DNA of 64,000 nucleotides from Glaciibacter superstes DSM 21135. GTDB lineage: Bacteria; Actinomycetota; Actinomycetes; Actinomycetales; Microbacteriaceae. The first letter of the stretch is position 1. The number at the start of each line of letters is the position of its first letter. A model generated the notes under the pieces. That model did no database searches. It was given only the letters and a program-made list of their open reading frames with translations, and was not told the origin of the DNA. The DNA lies in the NCBI RefSeq assembly GCF_000421145.1, contig NZ_ATWH01000001.1, forward strand, positions 371,116 to 435,115. The letters run 5' to 3'. Of this stretch, positions 25,835 to 34,681 are shown in pieces. A program made the position numbers and the translations under genes.

Positions 25835-27285
25835 TGCCAGAGAACAACAGCGGCATCGCGAACGGTGCACAGGCCGCCTGGCCGGCCGGCTTCATCTGGG
25901 GCTCGGCGACCGCCGCCGCACAGGTCGAGGGCGCAGGGCACGAGGGCGGCAAGGAAGACTCCGTCTGGGATGCATTCGCACGGGTGCCGGGCGCGATCAA
26001 CAACGGCGATGACCTCGAGGTCGCCGTCGACCACTACCACCGGATGCCGGCGGACGTGCGCCTGATGAAGGAGCTCGGCCTCGGCTCCTACCGGTTCTCC
26101 ACGAGCTGGGCCAGGGTTCGCCCCGGCGACCGCGCCGCGAACCCGGTCGGCCTCGACTTCTACTCCCGCCTGGTCGACGAACTGCTTGGCGCCGGTATCC
26201 TGCCCTGGCTGACCCTGTATCACTGGGACCTGCCGCAAGCGCTCGAAGAGAAGGGCGGCTGGGCCAACCGCGACACCGCGTATCGCTTTGTCGAATACGC
26301 GACGGATGTCTATGACGCGCTGGGCGACCGGGTGCAGCACTGGACGACCTTCAATGAGCCCTTCTGTTCCTCCCTGCTCGGCTACGCTTCCGGCGCACAC
26401 GCGCCGGGCAGGCAGGAACCCCGCGCGGCGATCGCGGCCGTTCACCACCAGCACCTCGCGCACGGTCTCGCCGTGGGCGAGTTGCGAAGCCGGGGAGCCC
26501 AGAATCTCGGCATCACGCTGAACCTCAGCAACTCCATTCCCCGCGATGCGAACGACCCGGTCGATCTCGAAGCCGCCCGCCGTTTCGATTCGTTGCAGAA
26601 CCGCATCTTCCTCGAGCCGATCGTTCTCGGCGCCTACCCGGAGGATTCGCTTCGCGATCTCGAGCCGTTCGGGCTCGCCGACGTGATCCAACCGGGTGAC
26701 CTCGAGGTGATCAGCACGCCGATCGACTTCCTCGGGGTGAACCATTACCACGACGACCTCATCAGCGGGCATCCGGCACCGGAGAGCAGCGACGGGCACT
26801 CCGGTGGTGCTGAACGGCCGACCGTCTCGCCGTGGGTCGGCTCTGAAGACCTCACCTTCCCGAGCCGCGGACTGCCGCGTACCGCGATGAACTGGGAGGT
26901 CAACCCCGACGGCCTCCGAAAGCTGCTCGTTCGTCTCGGCAGGGAATACCCGACGCTGCCGCCGCTCTATGTCACCGAGAACGGTGCCGCATACGTCGAC
27001 ACGGTCAGCGCAGACGGGCACGTGCACGATGCCGAACGCGCCGCGTACATCCAGAATCACATCGCGGCCGTCGGCCGTGCCATCGACGAGGGCGCAGACG
27101 TTCGCGGGTACTTCGTCTGGTCGCTGCTCGACAACTTCGAGTGGTCGTGGGGGTACGGCAAGCGGTTCGGGATCGTGCGAGTGGACTATGACACCCTCGA
27201 GCGGACGGTGAAGGACAGCGGGCTCGCCTACGCCGAGTTGATCGCCGCTGCTGCAGCGCGGGAGGCTGTTCCGTCAGCGGTGTGA
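25834..27285 (+). CDS. bglC: GH1 family beta-glucosidase
   Basis: This 483-residue cytosolic enzyme has the complete GH1 pattern: N-terminal FIWGSATAAAQVEG, the acid/base Glu at E175 in TTFNEP, and the nucleophile Glu at E382 in YVTENG, followed by SLLDNFEWSWGY, which binds the glucose unit. There is no signal peptide, so it hydrolyses imported cellobiose or other beta-glucosides to glucose. ATG 25834 overlaps the cebG stop by one base. The role matches bglC of the Streptomyces ceb locus. Confidence 0.95.
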   Translation: MPENNSGIANGAQAAWPAGFIWGSATAAAQVEGAGHEGGKEDSVWDAFARVPGAINNGDDLEVAVDHYHRMPADVRLMKELGLGSYRFSTSWARVRPGDRAANPVGLDFYSRLVDELLGAGILPWLTLYHWDLPQALEEKGGWANRDTAYRFVEYATDVYDALGDRVQHWTTFNEPFCSSLLGYASGAHAPGRQEPRAAIAAVHHQHLAHGLAVGELRSRGAQNLGITLNLSNSIPRDANDPVDLEAARRFDSLQNRIFLEPIVLGAYPEDSLRDLEPFGLADVIQPGDLEVISTPIDFLGVNHYHDDLISGHPAPESSDGHSGGAERPTVSPWVGSEDLTFPSRGLPRTAMNWEVNPDGLRKLLVRLGREYPTLPPLYVTENGAAYVDTVSADGHVHDAERAAYIQNHIAAVGRAIDEGADVRGYFVWSLLDNFEWSWGYGKRFGIVRVDYDTLERTVKDSGLAYAELIAAAAAREAVPSAV

Positions 27286-27340
27286 ACGCGCTTACACTGA
27301 ACGCATCGGGGCGAATCACCCCACTCAGCACCGGAGAATC

Positions 27341-28357
27341 GTGAAGACAGACGCAGTCCAGGCACGCTCGGTGCCGACCCTCGAGATGGTGGCCGCGCTG
27401 GCCGGTGTGTCGAGGGCGACGGTCTCGCGAGTGGTCAACGATTCGCCGAAGGTGAAGCCGGATGTCGCCAAGGCCGTGAATGAGGCGATCACCACCCTCA
27501 ACTACGTGCCGAATCGCGCGGCCAGGTCGCTGGCCAGCCGCCGAACGCAGTCGGTAGCACTGGTGGTGCCCGAATCGACCTCGAAGGTCTTCGCCGACCC
27601 GTTCTTCGCATCCGTGGTTCAGGGCATCGCCATGTATCTCGCCGACACCGACTACACCCTGAACATGATCATCTCGTCGGAGTCGAAGCCGGAGAAGACG
27701 AGGCGCTACCTGCTCGGCGGCAATGTCGACGGCGCTCTGGTGGTCTCGCACCACAGCAGTGACCACTCGTGGAGCCGATTGAGCGAATCGCTGCCGATCG
27801 TCTTCGCCGGGCGCCCGTTGACCGGCGGCGACAGCTACTACGTCGACGTCGACAACGAAGCCGGTGCGGAAGGCGCCACAGAGCGGCTGATCGCCGGTGG
27901 TCGTCGAAATATCGCCACCATCGCGGGCCCGCAGGATATGCCGCCGGGGATCGACCGACTGACCGGCTGGCGCCGCGCGCTGCGGCGAGCCGGCCAGGGC
28001 GATTCACTCGTTGAGATCGGGGACTTCACACCGGCATCCGGTGGCGCGGCCATGCGACGCCTGCTGGAGCGGGGAGTGCCGATAGACGGTCTGTTCGCGG
28101 CGAACGACCAGATGGCCGCCGGGGCATATTCCGTGCTGAACGAGCATGGGCTGCGGATACCCCACGATGTGGCCGTCGTCGGGTTCGACGACGACTACTT
28201 CGGCGCAACCGTCGCGCCCGCTCTCACGACTGTGCACCACCCGGTCGTGGAGATGGGCAGCAAGATGGCGGAACTGCTAGTGGGCCTCATCGCCGGAAAG
28301 CCGACGGAGCGGGTCACCCGGCTGCCCACGTCGCTCGTCATCCGCAACTCCGCCTAG
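27341..28357 (+). CDS. cebR: LacI-family transcriptional repressor (CebR-like)
   Basis: This 338-residue regulator has a LacI helix-turn-helix (about 13-35: TLEMVAALAGVSRATVSRVV), the hinge helix YVPNRAARSLASRRT and a periplasmic-binding-type ligand domain ending in ALTTVHHPVVEMG. The GTG start follows CCGGAGAATC. It is probably the repressor that binds the three GAGAGCGCTCTC operators and is released by cellobiose. It can be co-transcribed with bglC (55-nt gap), and a weak TACACT -10 box at 27293-27298 could give it its own transcript. Confidence 0.9.
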   Translation: MKTDAVQARSVPTLEMVAALAGVSRATVSRVVNDSPKVKPDVAKAVNEAITTLNYVPNRAARSLASRRTQSVALVVPESTSKVFADPFFASVVQGIAMYLADTDYTLNMIISSESKPEKTRRYLLGGNVDGALVVSHHSSDHSWSRLSESLPIVFAGRPLTGGDSYYVDVDNEAGAEGATERLIAGGRRNIATIAGPQDMPPGIDRLTGWRRALRRAGQGDSLVEIGDFTPASGGAAMRRLLERGVPIDGLFAANDQMAAGAYSVLNEHGLRIPHDVAVVGFDDDYFGATVAPALTTVHHPVVEMGSKMAELLVGLIAGKPTERVTRLPTSLVIRNSA

Positions 28358-28425
28358 CGGGCGGCGCTGGTTTCGGGGGACCACTTCCTCGTGTCGGTCC
28401 TATTCGGTCTGGGTTGGTTCTCCTG

Positions 28426-29070
28426 TCACAAGTGAGAATGCTGCGCGAAGGCAGCGGCCCCCGAGCCAGTGAGTTCGTGCGCAGCCACGGGCCGTCCTGA
28501 CACGGCGAGTAGCAGGACGATGGCGGAGCCGCAGACCTCTTGGCCCGTACCGTGCTCGAAGGCCAGGTCGGAGGCAACCAGTCTCCACCCCTCAGCGCGT
28601 TCCTTACCACCACCCATCTTGACAGTCGTCTTCAGCTGGTACCGCAGTGCTGTGGCTATGTGACCGGCCGGGTAGTCGCGGCTTATCCCGACAGGACGGC
28701 GAATATCCTCTCCATGGACGAACGCTTCCACCAGCCGAGTAGCGAGAGGCGCCGGCGGGCTGGTCGTCCGCGTGAGCACGGCGCGAAACTCAGCCAGAGT
28801 GTGATGGGGATCTTCCGCGCGCTCCCGTGCGACCCCTGCGGCGTTGTCCCGGTCGAAGTCGAAGCCCGCAGCGACCATGCTGCGGACGAAACCCAGCCGT
28901 GTCGACTTCGCGGTATCGACAAGGTGGGCCAGGACCTCGTGAACGTCCCAATCGGGACAAAGTGAGCGCGTCAGCCACTGCTGCGGTTGCAACAACTCCA
29001 GGTCCTGAATCAGCGCCCGACGTTCGTCGTGCACCACAGGCCAGATTACGGAGCCAAGTCGTGAGGTCAT
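28426..29070 (-). CDS. Maleylpyruvate isomerase family, mycothiol-dependent enzyme
   Basis: This 214-residue protein is a DinB-like four-helix bundle of the mycothiol-dependent maleylpyruvate isomerase N-terminal family. Visible motifs are LCPDWDVHEVLAHLVD near 37-52 with a metal-ligand histidine, and EAFVHGEDIRRPVG near 114-127 with the second histidine. Many members have no known substrate; some use mycothiol as thiol cofactor. It stands alone and converges with cebR. The ATG at 29070 has no clear ribosome site. Confidence 0.85.
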   Translation of the reverse strand: MTSRLGSVIWPVVHDERRALIQDLELLQPQQWLTRSLCPDWDVHEVLAHLVDTAKSTRLGFVRSMVAAGFDFDRDNAAGVARERAEDPHHTLAEFRAVLTRTTSPPAPLATRLVEAFVHGEDIRRPVGISRDYPAGHIATALRYQLKTTVKMGGGKERAEGWRLVASDLAFEHGTGQEVCGSAIVLLLAVSGRPVAAHELTGSGAAAFAQHSHL

Positions 29071-29297
29071 ATCACTACTAAATCAGTAGCGTGCGCTTCT
29101 TGGCATGCGGGCACACGCGCGGCCGCTCGCCCAAGGAGCTCGGAACTGGCGGGTCGCGCTCAAGCTGACCGATTCCCGCGTCGCCGACCGGGAAGCCGAC
29201 CATGAGATCTAGCCGGAAGAACGGCCCCATCCTCGTCAATCATCTGCCCGGTTGAGGTCCGGTTAACGGGGCGCTGAGGCAAACTATCCTCGGAGTC
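29071..29297. other. 227-bp intergenic stretch
   Basis: Apart from the -10 box of the rightward GNAT gene at its right end, no feature is recognised. Short open frames here have no ribosome site or family match. Confidence 0.4.
29285..29290 (+). promoter_or_regulatory. -10 box of a predicted leaderless promoter (GNAT gene)
   Basis: TATCCT ends 7 nt before the ATG at 29298. Confidence 0.5.
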
Positions 29298-29819
29298 ATG
29301 GTGAAAACATCCGTCCGTCGCGCGACGGACGAGGATCTGGTCCTGCTCCAGGAGATCGAGGATGAAGCGGACGAGCTCTTCGCCTCCATCTTTTCGATAT
29401 CCGGATGGAGGCCGGCGCCTCCTGGTATCGAGCGATCGCAACAGCCTGGCTTCATCCTCGTAGCGAGTGACAAGCCAGGTTCGGAGCCCGTCGGGTTCGC
29501 CCACGTCCTCGGAATCCCTGGTGGCGATCATTTAGAGCAGCTGTCTGTGAGTCCGTCAATGACGCGCCGTGGACATGGACGTGGACTCGTGGAAGCGGTC
29601 AAGGGCGAGTCGGGGCGACGAGGATGCAACCGCATCACGCTCCGAACCTACGCGGACGTTCCGTGGAACGCTCCCTTTTATGCAAGTTGTGGTTTTGTCG
29701 AGTGTGCTCCCGACACCGACTTCCTCCGAGATCTGTTGAACGCCGAGCAGCAGCGGGGACTCAAGTACGGCCGCCGAGTTCAAATGGGTTTTGACCTGAG
29801 CGATAGCCAATCTCGGTAG
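29298..29819 (+). CDS. GNAT family N-acetyltransferase
   Basis: This 173-residue protein has the GNAT fold: VRRATDEDLVLLQEIEDEA at the N-terminus, then the acetyl-CoA-binding region LEQLSVSPSMTRRGHGRGLVEAV (R-x-x-G-x-G-R/G-L motif A, about residues 75-97) and a C-terminal motif with PFYASCGFVE. The acceptor substrate is unknown. It is monocistronic and converges with the EamA transporter gene that ends at 29872. Confidence 0.88.
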   Translation: MVKTSVRRATDEDLVLLQEIEDEADELFASIFSISGWRPAPPGIERSQQPGFILVASDKPGSEPVGFAHVLGIPGGDHLEQLSVSPSMTRRGHGRGLVEAVKGESGRRGCNRITLRTYADVPWNAPFYASCGFVECAPDTDFLRDLLNAEQQRGLKYGRRVQMGFDLSDSQSR

Positions 29820-29871
29820 CCGTTCCCATGTGACGCAACATGTACGAGCCCGCGGTCGTTCCTTTCTCGAG

Positions 29872-30807
29872 CTACTTCTGTTCTATGGGAATCACTTTGA
29901 GCTGTGGGTGGGCGGCGAGGCGGTGGTTTTGCTCGACGGAGCGGCCCCACGCTGTTCCGGCGAGGATGAGGGCGATACCGCAGTATCCGGCAAGGGCCAC
30001 GCTGTCGTGGGCGATCGCGATTCCGATGATTGCGGCCCAGATGGGCTCGGTTCCGAGGAGGAGGCTGACTCTGGATGGCGATGTGCGCCGGACCGCCCAG
30101 GTTTGTACAAAGAAGGCGAAGACTGTGCAGGCGAGTACGAGGTAGAGGAAGAGCATTCCACGTGCGGGGTCGAGCTGCGCAAGGAAGTGCGGCATCGAGT
30201 CGCCGTAGAACAGGGACGTCGCCGAGAAGAGTGTCGCGCAGGTGGCCAGTTGCACCGTCGTGAGGTGAAGCGAGTCCATCGGTCTGTCGGTAGTGAGCTT
30301 GTGCATCGAGGTGACGTGGACGGCGCGAACGATTGCCGCAACGAGGATGAGCAGGTCGCCGAGAGTCGGTGGACGGAGTGCGCCGTTGCCGGCGAGAAGT
30401 GCGACCCCGGTGACGGCAATCATGGCGGCGAGGAAGAACCTGCCGGGCAGCCGCCGACCTGACACCGCGGAATCGAGAATTGGGGTGAACACGATCGTCA
30501 GGCTGATGATGAGTCCGGCGTTCGTGGCCGAGGTGTGGGCTATCCCGAAGGTTTCGAAGGCAAACACGGCGGCCAGCAATATCCCGAGGATCACCCCCAC
30601 GCGCAGCTCCGCAGCGGTCACACGGTTCCGCCGAGCGGCCACGATTGTCGCCATGATGGCCGCGGCGAGCAGCATGCGTAGCGCCAGGAGCGCCACCACG
30701 GAACTCGGAGAGACCAGTTCTTTGGCCACGAGGTACGTCGATCCCCACGAGGCGGCAACCAGAAGCAGGAGCAGGTCGACACGGAACCGGGTCAGAAGAA
30801 CAGTCAC
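29872..30807 (-). CDS. EamA/DMT family transporter
   Basis: This 311-residue membrane protein has ten predicted helices arranged as two EamA repeats of five, with WGSTYLVAKEL in helix 1 and SLLLGTEPIWAAIIGI in the second repeat, both typical of the family. It may export amino acids or other metabolites. The GTG start at 30807 follows GGAGGA. A LysR regulator gene diverges from it with 72 bp between start codons, a classic regulator-target pair. Confidence 0.88.
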   Translation of the reverse strand: MTVLLTRFRVDLLLLLVAASWGSTYLVAKELVSPSSVVALLALRMLLAAAIMATIVAARRNRVTAAELRVGVILGILLAAVFAFETFGIAHTSATNAGLIISLTIVFTPILDSAVSGRRLPGRFFLAAMIAVTGVALLAGNGALRPPTLGDLLILVAAIVRAVHVTSMHKLTTDRPMDSLHLTTVQLATCATLFSATSLFYGDSMPHFLAQLDPARGMLFLYLVLACTVFAFFVQTWAVRRTSPSRVSLLLGTEPIWAAIIGIAIAHDSVALAGYCGIALILAGTAWGRSVEQNHRLAAHPQLKVIPIEQK

Positions 30808-30867
30808 TCCTCCATCGTCCGGTTCAACTTCGCGTAAGACAAGACAGGAGTTTTGTGATGAATGGAT

Positions 30868-30873
30868 TAGTTT
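30868..30873 (+). promoter_or_regulatory. -10 box of a predicted leaderless promoter (LysR gene)
   Basis: TAGTTT ends 6 nt before the ATG at 30880. Confidence 0.5.
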
Positions 30874-30879
30874 GAACTT

Positions 30880-31788
30880 ATGGAACTAGGTCAGCTTCGC
30901 GCGTTGAGAGAGTTAGGCGACCGGGGCAGCATTGCCGCCGTCGCGGCGGCAATGCACGTCACACCGTCATCGGTCTCGCAGCAGATCAGCGCTCTGCAAC
31001 GTCACTCGCCCGCCCCGTTGACGTTCAAGGACGGACGACGGACGGCTCTCACCGACGCCGGGCGCGCCCTGGCGGTGGCTGCGATCGACGTCGAAGTGGC
31101 GCTCGAACGCGCCGGGCAGGCGGTGGCACGCTTTCAGGGCGACCGGTCGGGCACCGTGTCAGTGGCGGCTTTCCACAGCGCGGGCTTGGCACTCTTTGGC
31201 CCGCTGATCACTGCCTTGAGCGGTTCAGATCAGCCGCCCGTCAGGCTGAGCGATTTCGACGTGGCCCAGGAAAATTTCCCCCCACTCACCTCGGACCACG
31301 ACCTCGTCCTCGCGCATCGGCTGGTCGGCAGCCCACCATGGCCGGCGTCAGTGCGTGTGGAACCGCTCTTGTTTGAGCCCCTGGACATCGCCGTCCGACG
31401 CGACCACCGACTGGCAGCGAAAGCCTCGATCGAACCCGCGGATCTCCGCGACGAAGAATGGGTGGCGGTGCACGAGGGATTCCCGCTCGAGCAAGCTATC
31501 ACGGTGATTGCGGGCATCGGCGGCAGCGAAGCGCGCATCCTGCATCGGATCAACGAGTTTCTCGTTGCTGCCGCTGTTGTCTCCGCGAGCGGCTGCATCG
31601 CGCTGATGCCCCGATACACGACCGACCTCCACGACCACCCGGAACTGGTTCTCCGCCCGCTCTCCCATCCCGGGCTCGGCCGATACATCGACTGCCTCGC
31701 CCGACCAGAAACGCTCGAGCGCGCCAACGTGAAAACTGTCCTGTCGCAGATCAGGGCCATCGCGACGGATCTCACCCAGCGCCCGTGA
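30880..31788 (+). CDS. LysR-family transcriptional regulator
   Basis: This 302-residue regulator has an N-terminal winged helix (LGQLRALRELGDRGSIAAVAAAM...TPSSVSQQISALQ, about 3-43) and a LysR substrate-binding domain from about residue 90 with DHDLVLAHR and ASGCIALMPRY. Its most likely target is the divergent EamA exporter. It probably senses the exported metabolite or a precursor, but the effector cannot be predicted. Confidence 0.9.
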   Translation: MELGQLRALRELGDRGSIAAVAAAMHVTPSSVSQQISALQRHSPAPLTFKDGRRTALTDAGRALAVAAIDVEVALERAGQAVARFQGDRSGTVSVAAFHSAGLALFGPLITALSGSDQPPVRLSDFDVAQENFPPLTSDHDLVLAHRLVGSPPWPASVRVEPLLFEPLDIAVRRDHRLAAKASIEPADLRDEEWVAVHEGFPLEQAITVIAGIGGSEARILHRINEFLVAAAVVSASGCIALMPRYTTDLHDHPELVLRPLSHPGLGRYIDCLARPETLERANVKTVLSQIRAIATDLTQRP

Positions 31789-31877
31789 GGCGTCAATATT
31801 CGGCCGGCGTTGACATGAACCGTGGAGGAAGGCCAAGATTTTGAAATAGTGAGACCGTCTCGGCAAAGGAGAACATC

Positions 31878-32765
31878 ATGACCAGTGTCGACGACACGAA
31901 GCGATTGCCGAGCGTTACCTCCCGCGGTCCGCTCACCCGGCATCCGCTGATCTCCTTCTTCGTGATCGCGTTTGCGCTGGCGTGGCTCATCGAGGTGCCG
32001 CTCGCGCTCTCGGCGAACGGAATCCTGCCGTTCACGCTTCCTGAGCCCGCGATAGCGATCACGATCGCGATAGCGACGTTCGCCCCGACAGCATCGGCGT
32101 TCATCGTGACGGGACTCACAGAGGGCAAGGCCGGCGTCGTCGGTCTGCTGCGACGGTACGTCCGGTGGCGGGCGGGAATCCAGTGGTACCTGTTCGTCTT
32201 CCTCGGAATTCCGGCCATCGTGCTGATGGGCGCCATCGTGGTACCTGGGGCCATCGCCTCGTTTCATCCGGTGATTGCCCCGTTGCTGGCCGCTTATCCC
32301 CTGGCGTTCCTGATGACGTTCCTCCTCGGTGGGCCGCTGGGCGAGGAGCCGGGTTGGCGAGGCTTCGCGCTCCCCCGACTGCAGGAAGCGACAGGCCCAC
32401 TGGTCGGAAGCGTCATCTTGGGCGTCCTCTGGGCGCTGTGGCACTTCCCGCTCTTCTGGAGCGGCGTGTGGACACCCCCCACTCTTCCCAACATGGTCAT
32501 GTTCATCGTGATGATCACTGCCCTCACGATCATCATGACGTGGGTCTTCAATCACGTGAACGGGAGTGTGCTCATCACGATGCTCATGCACGCGACATTC
32601 AACACCTTCGCCAACAAGGTGGTGGCACCGCTCTTCCCCGCTCCGATACTGAACGAGTACGGTCTCCTGCCGGTAACGATCGGCTTCACAGTCACGGCTC
32701 TCGTGCTCATCGTCGTGACTCGCGGCCGTCTGGGTTACCACTCGAGCGCCAAACCCTTAGTCTGA
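31878..32765 (+). CDS. CPBP family intramembrane metalloprotease
   Basis: This 295-residue protein has about eight membrane helices and the CAAX-protease/bacteriocin-processing (Abi) motifs: motif 1 GEEPGWRGFALPRL (E156, E157, R161), motif 2 LWALWHFPLF (His near 193) and motif 3 LMHATFN (His near 235), which together bind zinc in the membrane. Roles in this family range from protein maturation to bacteriocin self-immunity. The ATG has an AAAGGAGAA ribosome site. No bacteriocin or prenyl-protein gene is adjacent, so the role is open. Confidence 0.9.
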   Translation: MTSVDDTKRLPSVTSRGPLTRHPLISFFVIAFALAWLIEVPLALSANGILPFTLPEPAIAITIAIATFAPTASAFIVTGLTEGKAGVVGLLRRYVRWRAGIQWYLFVFLGIPAIVLMGAIVVPGAIASFHPVIAPLLAAYPLAFLMTFLLGGPLGEEPGWRGFALPRLQEATGPLVGSVILGVLWALWHFPLFWSGVWTPPTLPNMVMFIVMITALTIIMTWVFNHVNGSVLITMLMHATFNTFANKVVAPLFPAPILNEYGLLPVTIGFTVTALVLIVVTRGRLGYHSSAKPLV

Positions 32766-32811
32766 CTGTTCGAACAGGCGCAGCATGTCGGCCGCAAGGC
32801 CACGAGCGAGA

Positions 32812-33738
32812 TCAATCCAGCTGCGGCACGACCTCGCGGGCGAGGAAGTCGAGGTGCTCGAGATCGTACAGGTCGAGAATCTGCAGGTAGACACACTCGA
32901 CGCCGTCGTCGGCGAGCGCGCCCAGACGGTCGACAACTTCTGACGCGGTGCCGGCCAAGCCATGTTCGCGCAGCTCGGCCGGCTCCCGCCCGATTGCCGC
33001 AGCACGGCGGGTGAACTCTGCTTCGTCGGCTCCCGCGGCGGCTATCTGGGCGACGGAATACACCAGCTCACCCGGGTCCCTGCCGATCTCCTCACAGGCC
33101 GCCCGTACCCCGGCGAACTTGCCCGCGACATCCGTGAACGCAGGAAACGGCAGATTGAACTCGGTGCCGAAACGGGCGGCGAGCGCTGGGGTGCGCTTCG
33201 CGCCTCCACCGCCGACGATCACCGGGATAGAACCGTTCACCGGCTTCGGCAATGCCGGAGAATCGACGAGCTCATAGTGACTGCCCTCGAAACTGAACCG
33301 CTCGCCGATCGGCGTCGACCACAGCCCGGTGACAACTTCGAGCTGCTCTTCGAGCATGCCGAACCGTTTGTCGGGAAACGGGATTCCATACGCCGCATGC
33401 TCCTCTTGGTACCAACCGGTGCCGAGCCCGAGCTCCACTCGCCCTCCCGACATCTGGTCCACCTGCGCAACCTGGATGGCCAGGATGCCCGGCGGCCGGT
33501 AGGTGACGGAGGAGACAAGGGTGCCGAGCTTGATGCGCTCGGTTTCGCGGGCCAGCCCGGCAAGGGTGGTCCACGCATCCGTCGGCCCTGGCAGACCGGA
33601 GAAGTGGTCACCCATCACGAGATAGTGGTCAGAGCGGAAGAAGGCGTCGAAGCCGAGTTTTTCCGTTGCCTGCGCCACCGCAAGGAGATCGTCATAGCTT
33701 GCACCCTGCTGCGGTTCGGTGAAAATGCGGAATCTCAT
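32812..33738 (-). CDS. LLM-class F420-dependent oxidoreductase
   Basis: This 308-residue TIM-barrel protein belongs to the luciferase-like family: DAFFRSDHYLVMG near 30, RIKLGTLVSSVTYRPPGILA near 68-87, GRVELGLGTGWYQEEHAAYGIPFP near 98-121 and PVIVGGGGAKRTPALAARF near 171-189. This family class is described in actinobacteria as using coenzyme F420 for hydride transfer; the substrate is unknown. AAGACT ends 6 nt before the ATG at 33738, without a Shine-Dalgarno. The gene lies 12 nt after a DNA methyltransferase gene on the same strand. Confidence 0.88.
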   Translation of the reverse strand: MRFRIFTEPQQGASYDDLLAVAQATEKLGFDAFFRSDHYLVMGDHFSGLPGPTDAWTTLAGLARETERIKLGTLVSSVTYRPPGILAIQVAQVDQMSGGRVELGLGTGWYQEEHAAYGIPFPDKRFGMLEEQLEVVTGLWSTPIGERFSFEGSHYELVDSPALPKPVNGSIPVIVGGGGAKRTPALAARFGTEFNLPFPAFTDVAGKFAGVRAACEEIGRDPGELVYSVAQIAAAGADEAEFTRRAAAIGREPAELREHGLAGTASEVVDRLGALADDGVECVYLQILDLYDLEHLDFLAREVVPQLD

Positions 33739-33750
33739 CCGACCAGTCTT

Positions 33751-34647
33751 TCAGGTGTCGGGACCCCAGGCGCCTTCGACGAACTCGACGTCGGGCAGCG
33801 CAGCAAGGCGGGCCTGCATGACCGTGATTGCCTCCTGGTTCTCATCGATCAGCACAAAACGACGGCCGAGGGATGCCGCGACCTGGCCGGTCGTGCCGCT
33901 GCCGGCGAAGAAGTCCAGCACCCAGTCCCCCTCGCGGCTGGACGCCTGCACGATGCGCCGCAGCACCCCCGCCGGCTTCTGGGTGGGATAGCCGGTCTTC
34001 TCCTTGCCCGTCGGTGACACGATCGTGTGCCACCAGACATCCGTCGGCAGCTTGCCCTTCAGAACCTTCTCCGGCGTCACCAGACCGGGCGCCATGTACG
34101 GCTCGCGGTCGACGGTCGCCGAATCGAAGTAGTACCCGGCCGGGTTCTTCACGTAGACCAGGATCGTGTCGTGCTTGGTCGGCCACCGGCTCTTCGACTT
34201 GCCGCCGTAGTCATAGGCCCAGATGATCTCGTTGAGAAAGCAGTCGCGGCCGAACAGCGCGTCGAGCAGCACCTTCGCATAGTGCGCCTCGCGGTAGTCA
34301 AGGTGCAGGTAGAGCGTGCCGTCGTCGGCGAGGAGCCGCCACGCCTCGAGCAGGCGCGGCTCGAGAAAACCCCAGTAGTCGTCGAACTCGTCGTCGTATC
34401 CGAGCAGGTCGCCCTTGATGTGCTCGTAACGCTGGCCTTTGAAGCCGGTGATGGTGCCGACGGCCTGGCCTGCGACGCCGGTGCGGCGAACGGATGTCGT
34501 CGACTGGCGCTTCTGGATCCGGCCGGTGTTGAAGGGGGGATCCAGGTAGATCAGCGTGAACGACTCATCTGGCAGGCCGGGCAGAACGGCGAGGTTGTCG
34601 GCGTGGACAACTCGGCTGGGAGAGGTCTGTGACCACGCGCGACGCAT
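33751..34647 (-). CDS. Orphan site-specific DNA methyltransferase (beta class)
   Basis: This 298-residue enzyme has the catalytic motif IV DPPFN (36-40) before the target-recognition region (about 100-215) and the S-adenosylmethionine motif I FAGSGTTG near 245, the order of beta-class amino-methyltransferases. It should methylate adenine N6 or cytosine N4. No restriction endonuclease gene is nearby, so it is a solitary enzyme that may serve in epigenetic control or protection. Its ATG at 34647 is only 34 bp from the start codon of a divergent GNAT gene. Confidence 0.9.
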   Translation of the reverse strand: MRRAWSQTSPSRVVHADNLAVLPGLPDESFTLIYLDPPFNTGRIQKRQSTTSVRRTGVAGQAVGTITGFKGQRYEHIKGDLLGYDDEFDDYWGFLEPRLLEAWRLLADDGTLYLHLDYREAHYAKVLLDALFGRDCFLNEIIWAYDYGGKSKSRWPTKHDTILVYVKNPAGYYFDSATVDREPYMAPGLVTPEKVLKGKLPTDVWWHTIVSPTGKEKTGYPTQKPAGVLRRIVQASSREGDWVLDFFAGSGTTGQVAASLGRRFVLIDENQEAITVMQARLAALPDVEFVEGAWGPDT

Positions 34648-34669
34648 TCCTTCATTCTGTCAGTAGCCA

Positions 34670-34675
34670 TAGTCT
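34670..34675 (+). promoter_or_regulatory. -10 box of a predicted leaderless promoter (small GNAT gene)
   Basis: TAGTCT ends 6 nt before the ATG at 34682. The -35 region must overlap the 5' end of the divergent methyltransferase gene. Confidence 0.5.
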
Positions 34676-34681
34676 GAAGGG

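Noticed and set aside
31230..32741. Long minus-strand open frame (503 codons) over the LysR and CPBP genes
   Set aside because: Its translation is rich in His, Arg, Asp and Glu with no family pattern, and it is the mirror of two well-supported plus-strand genes.
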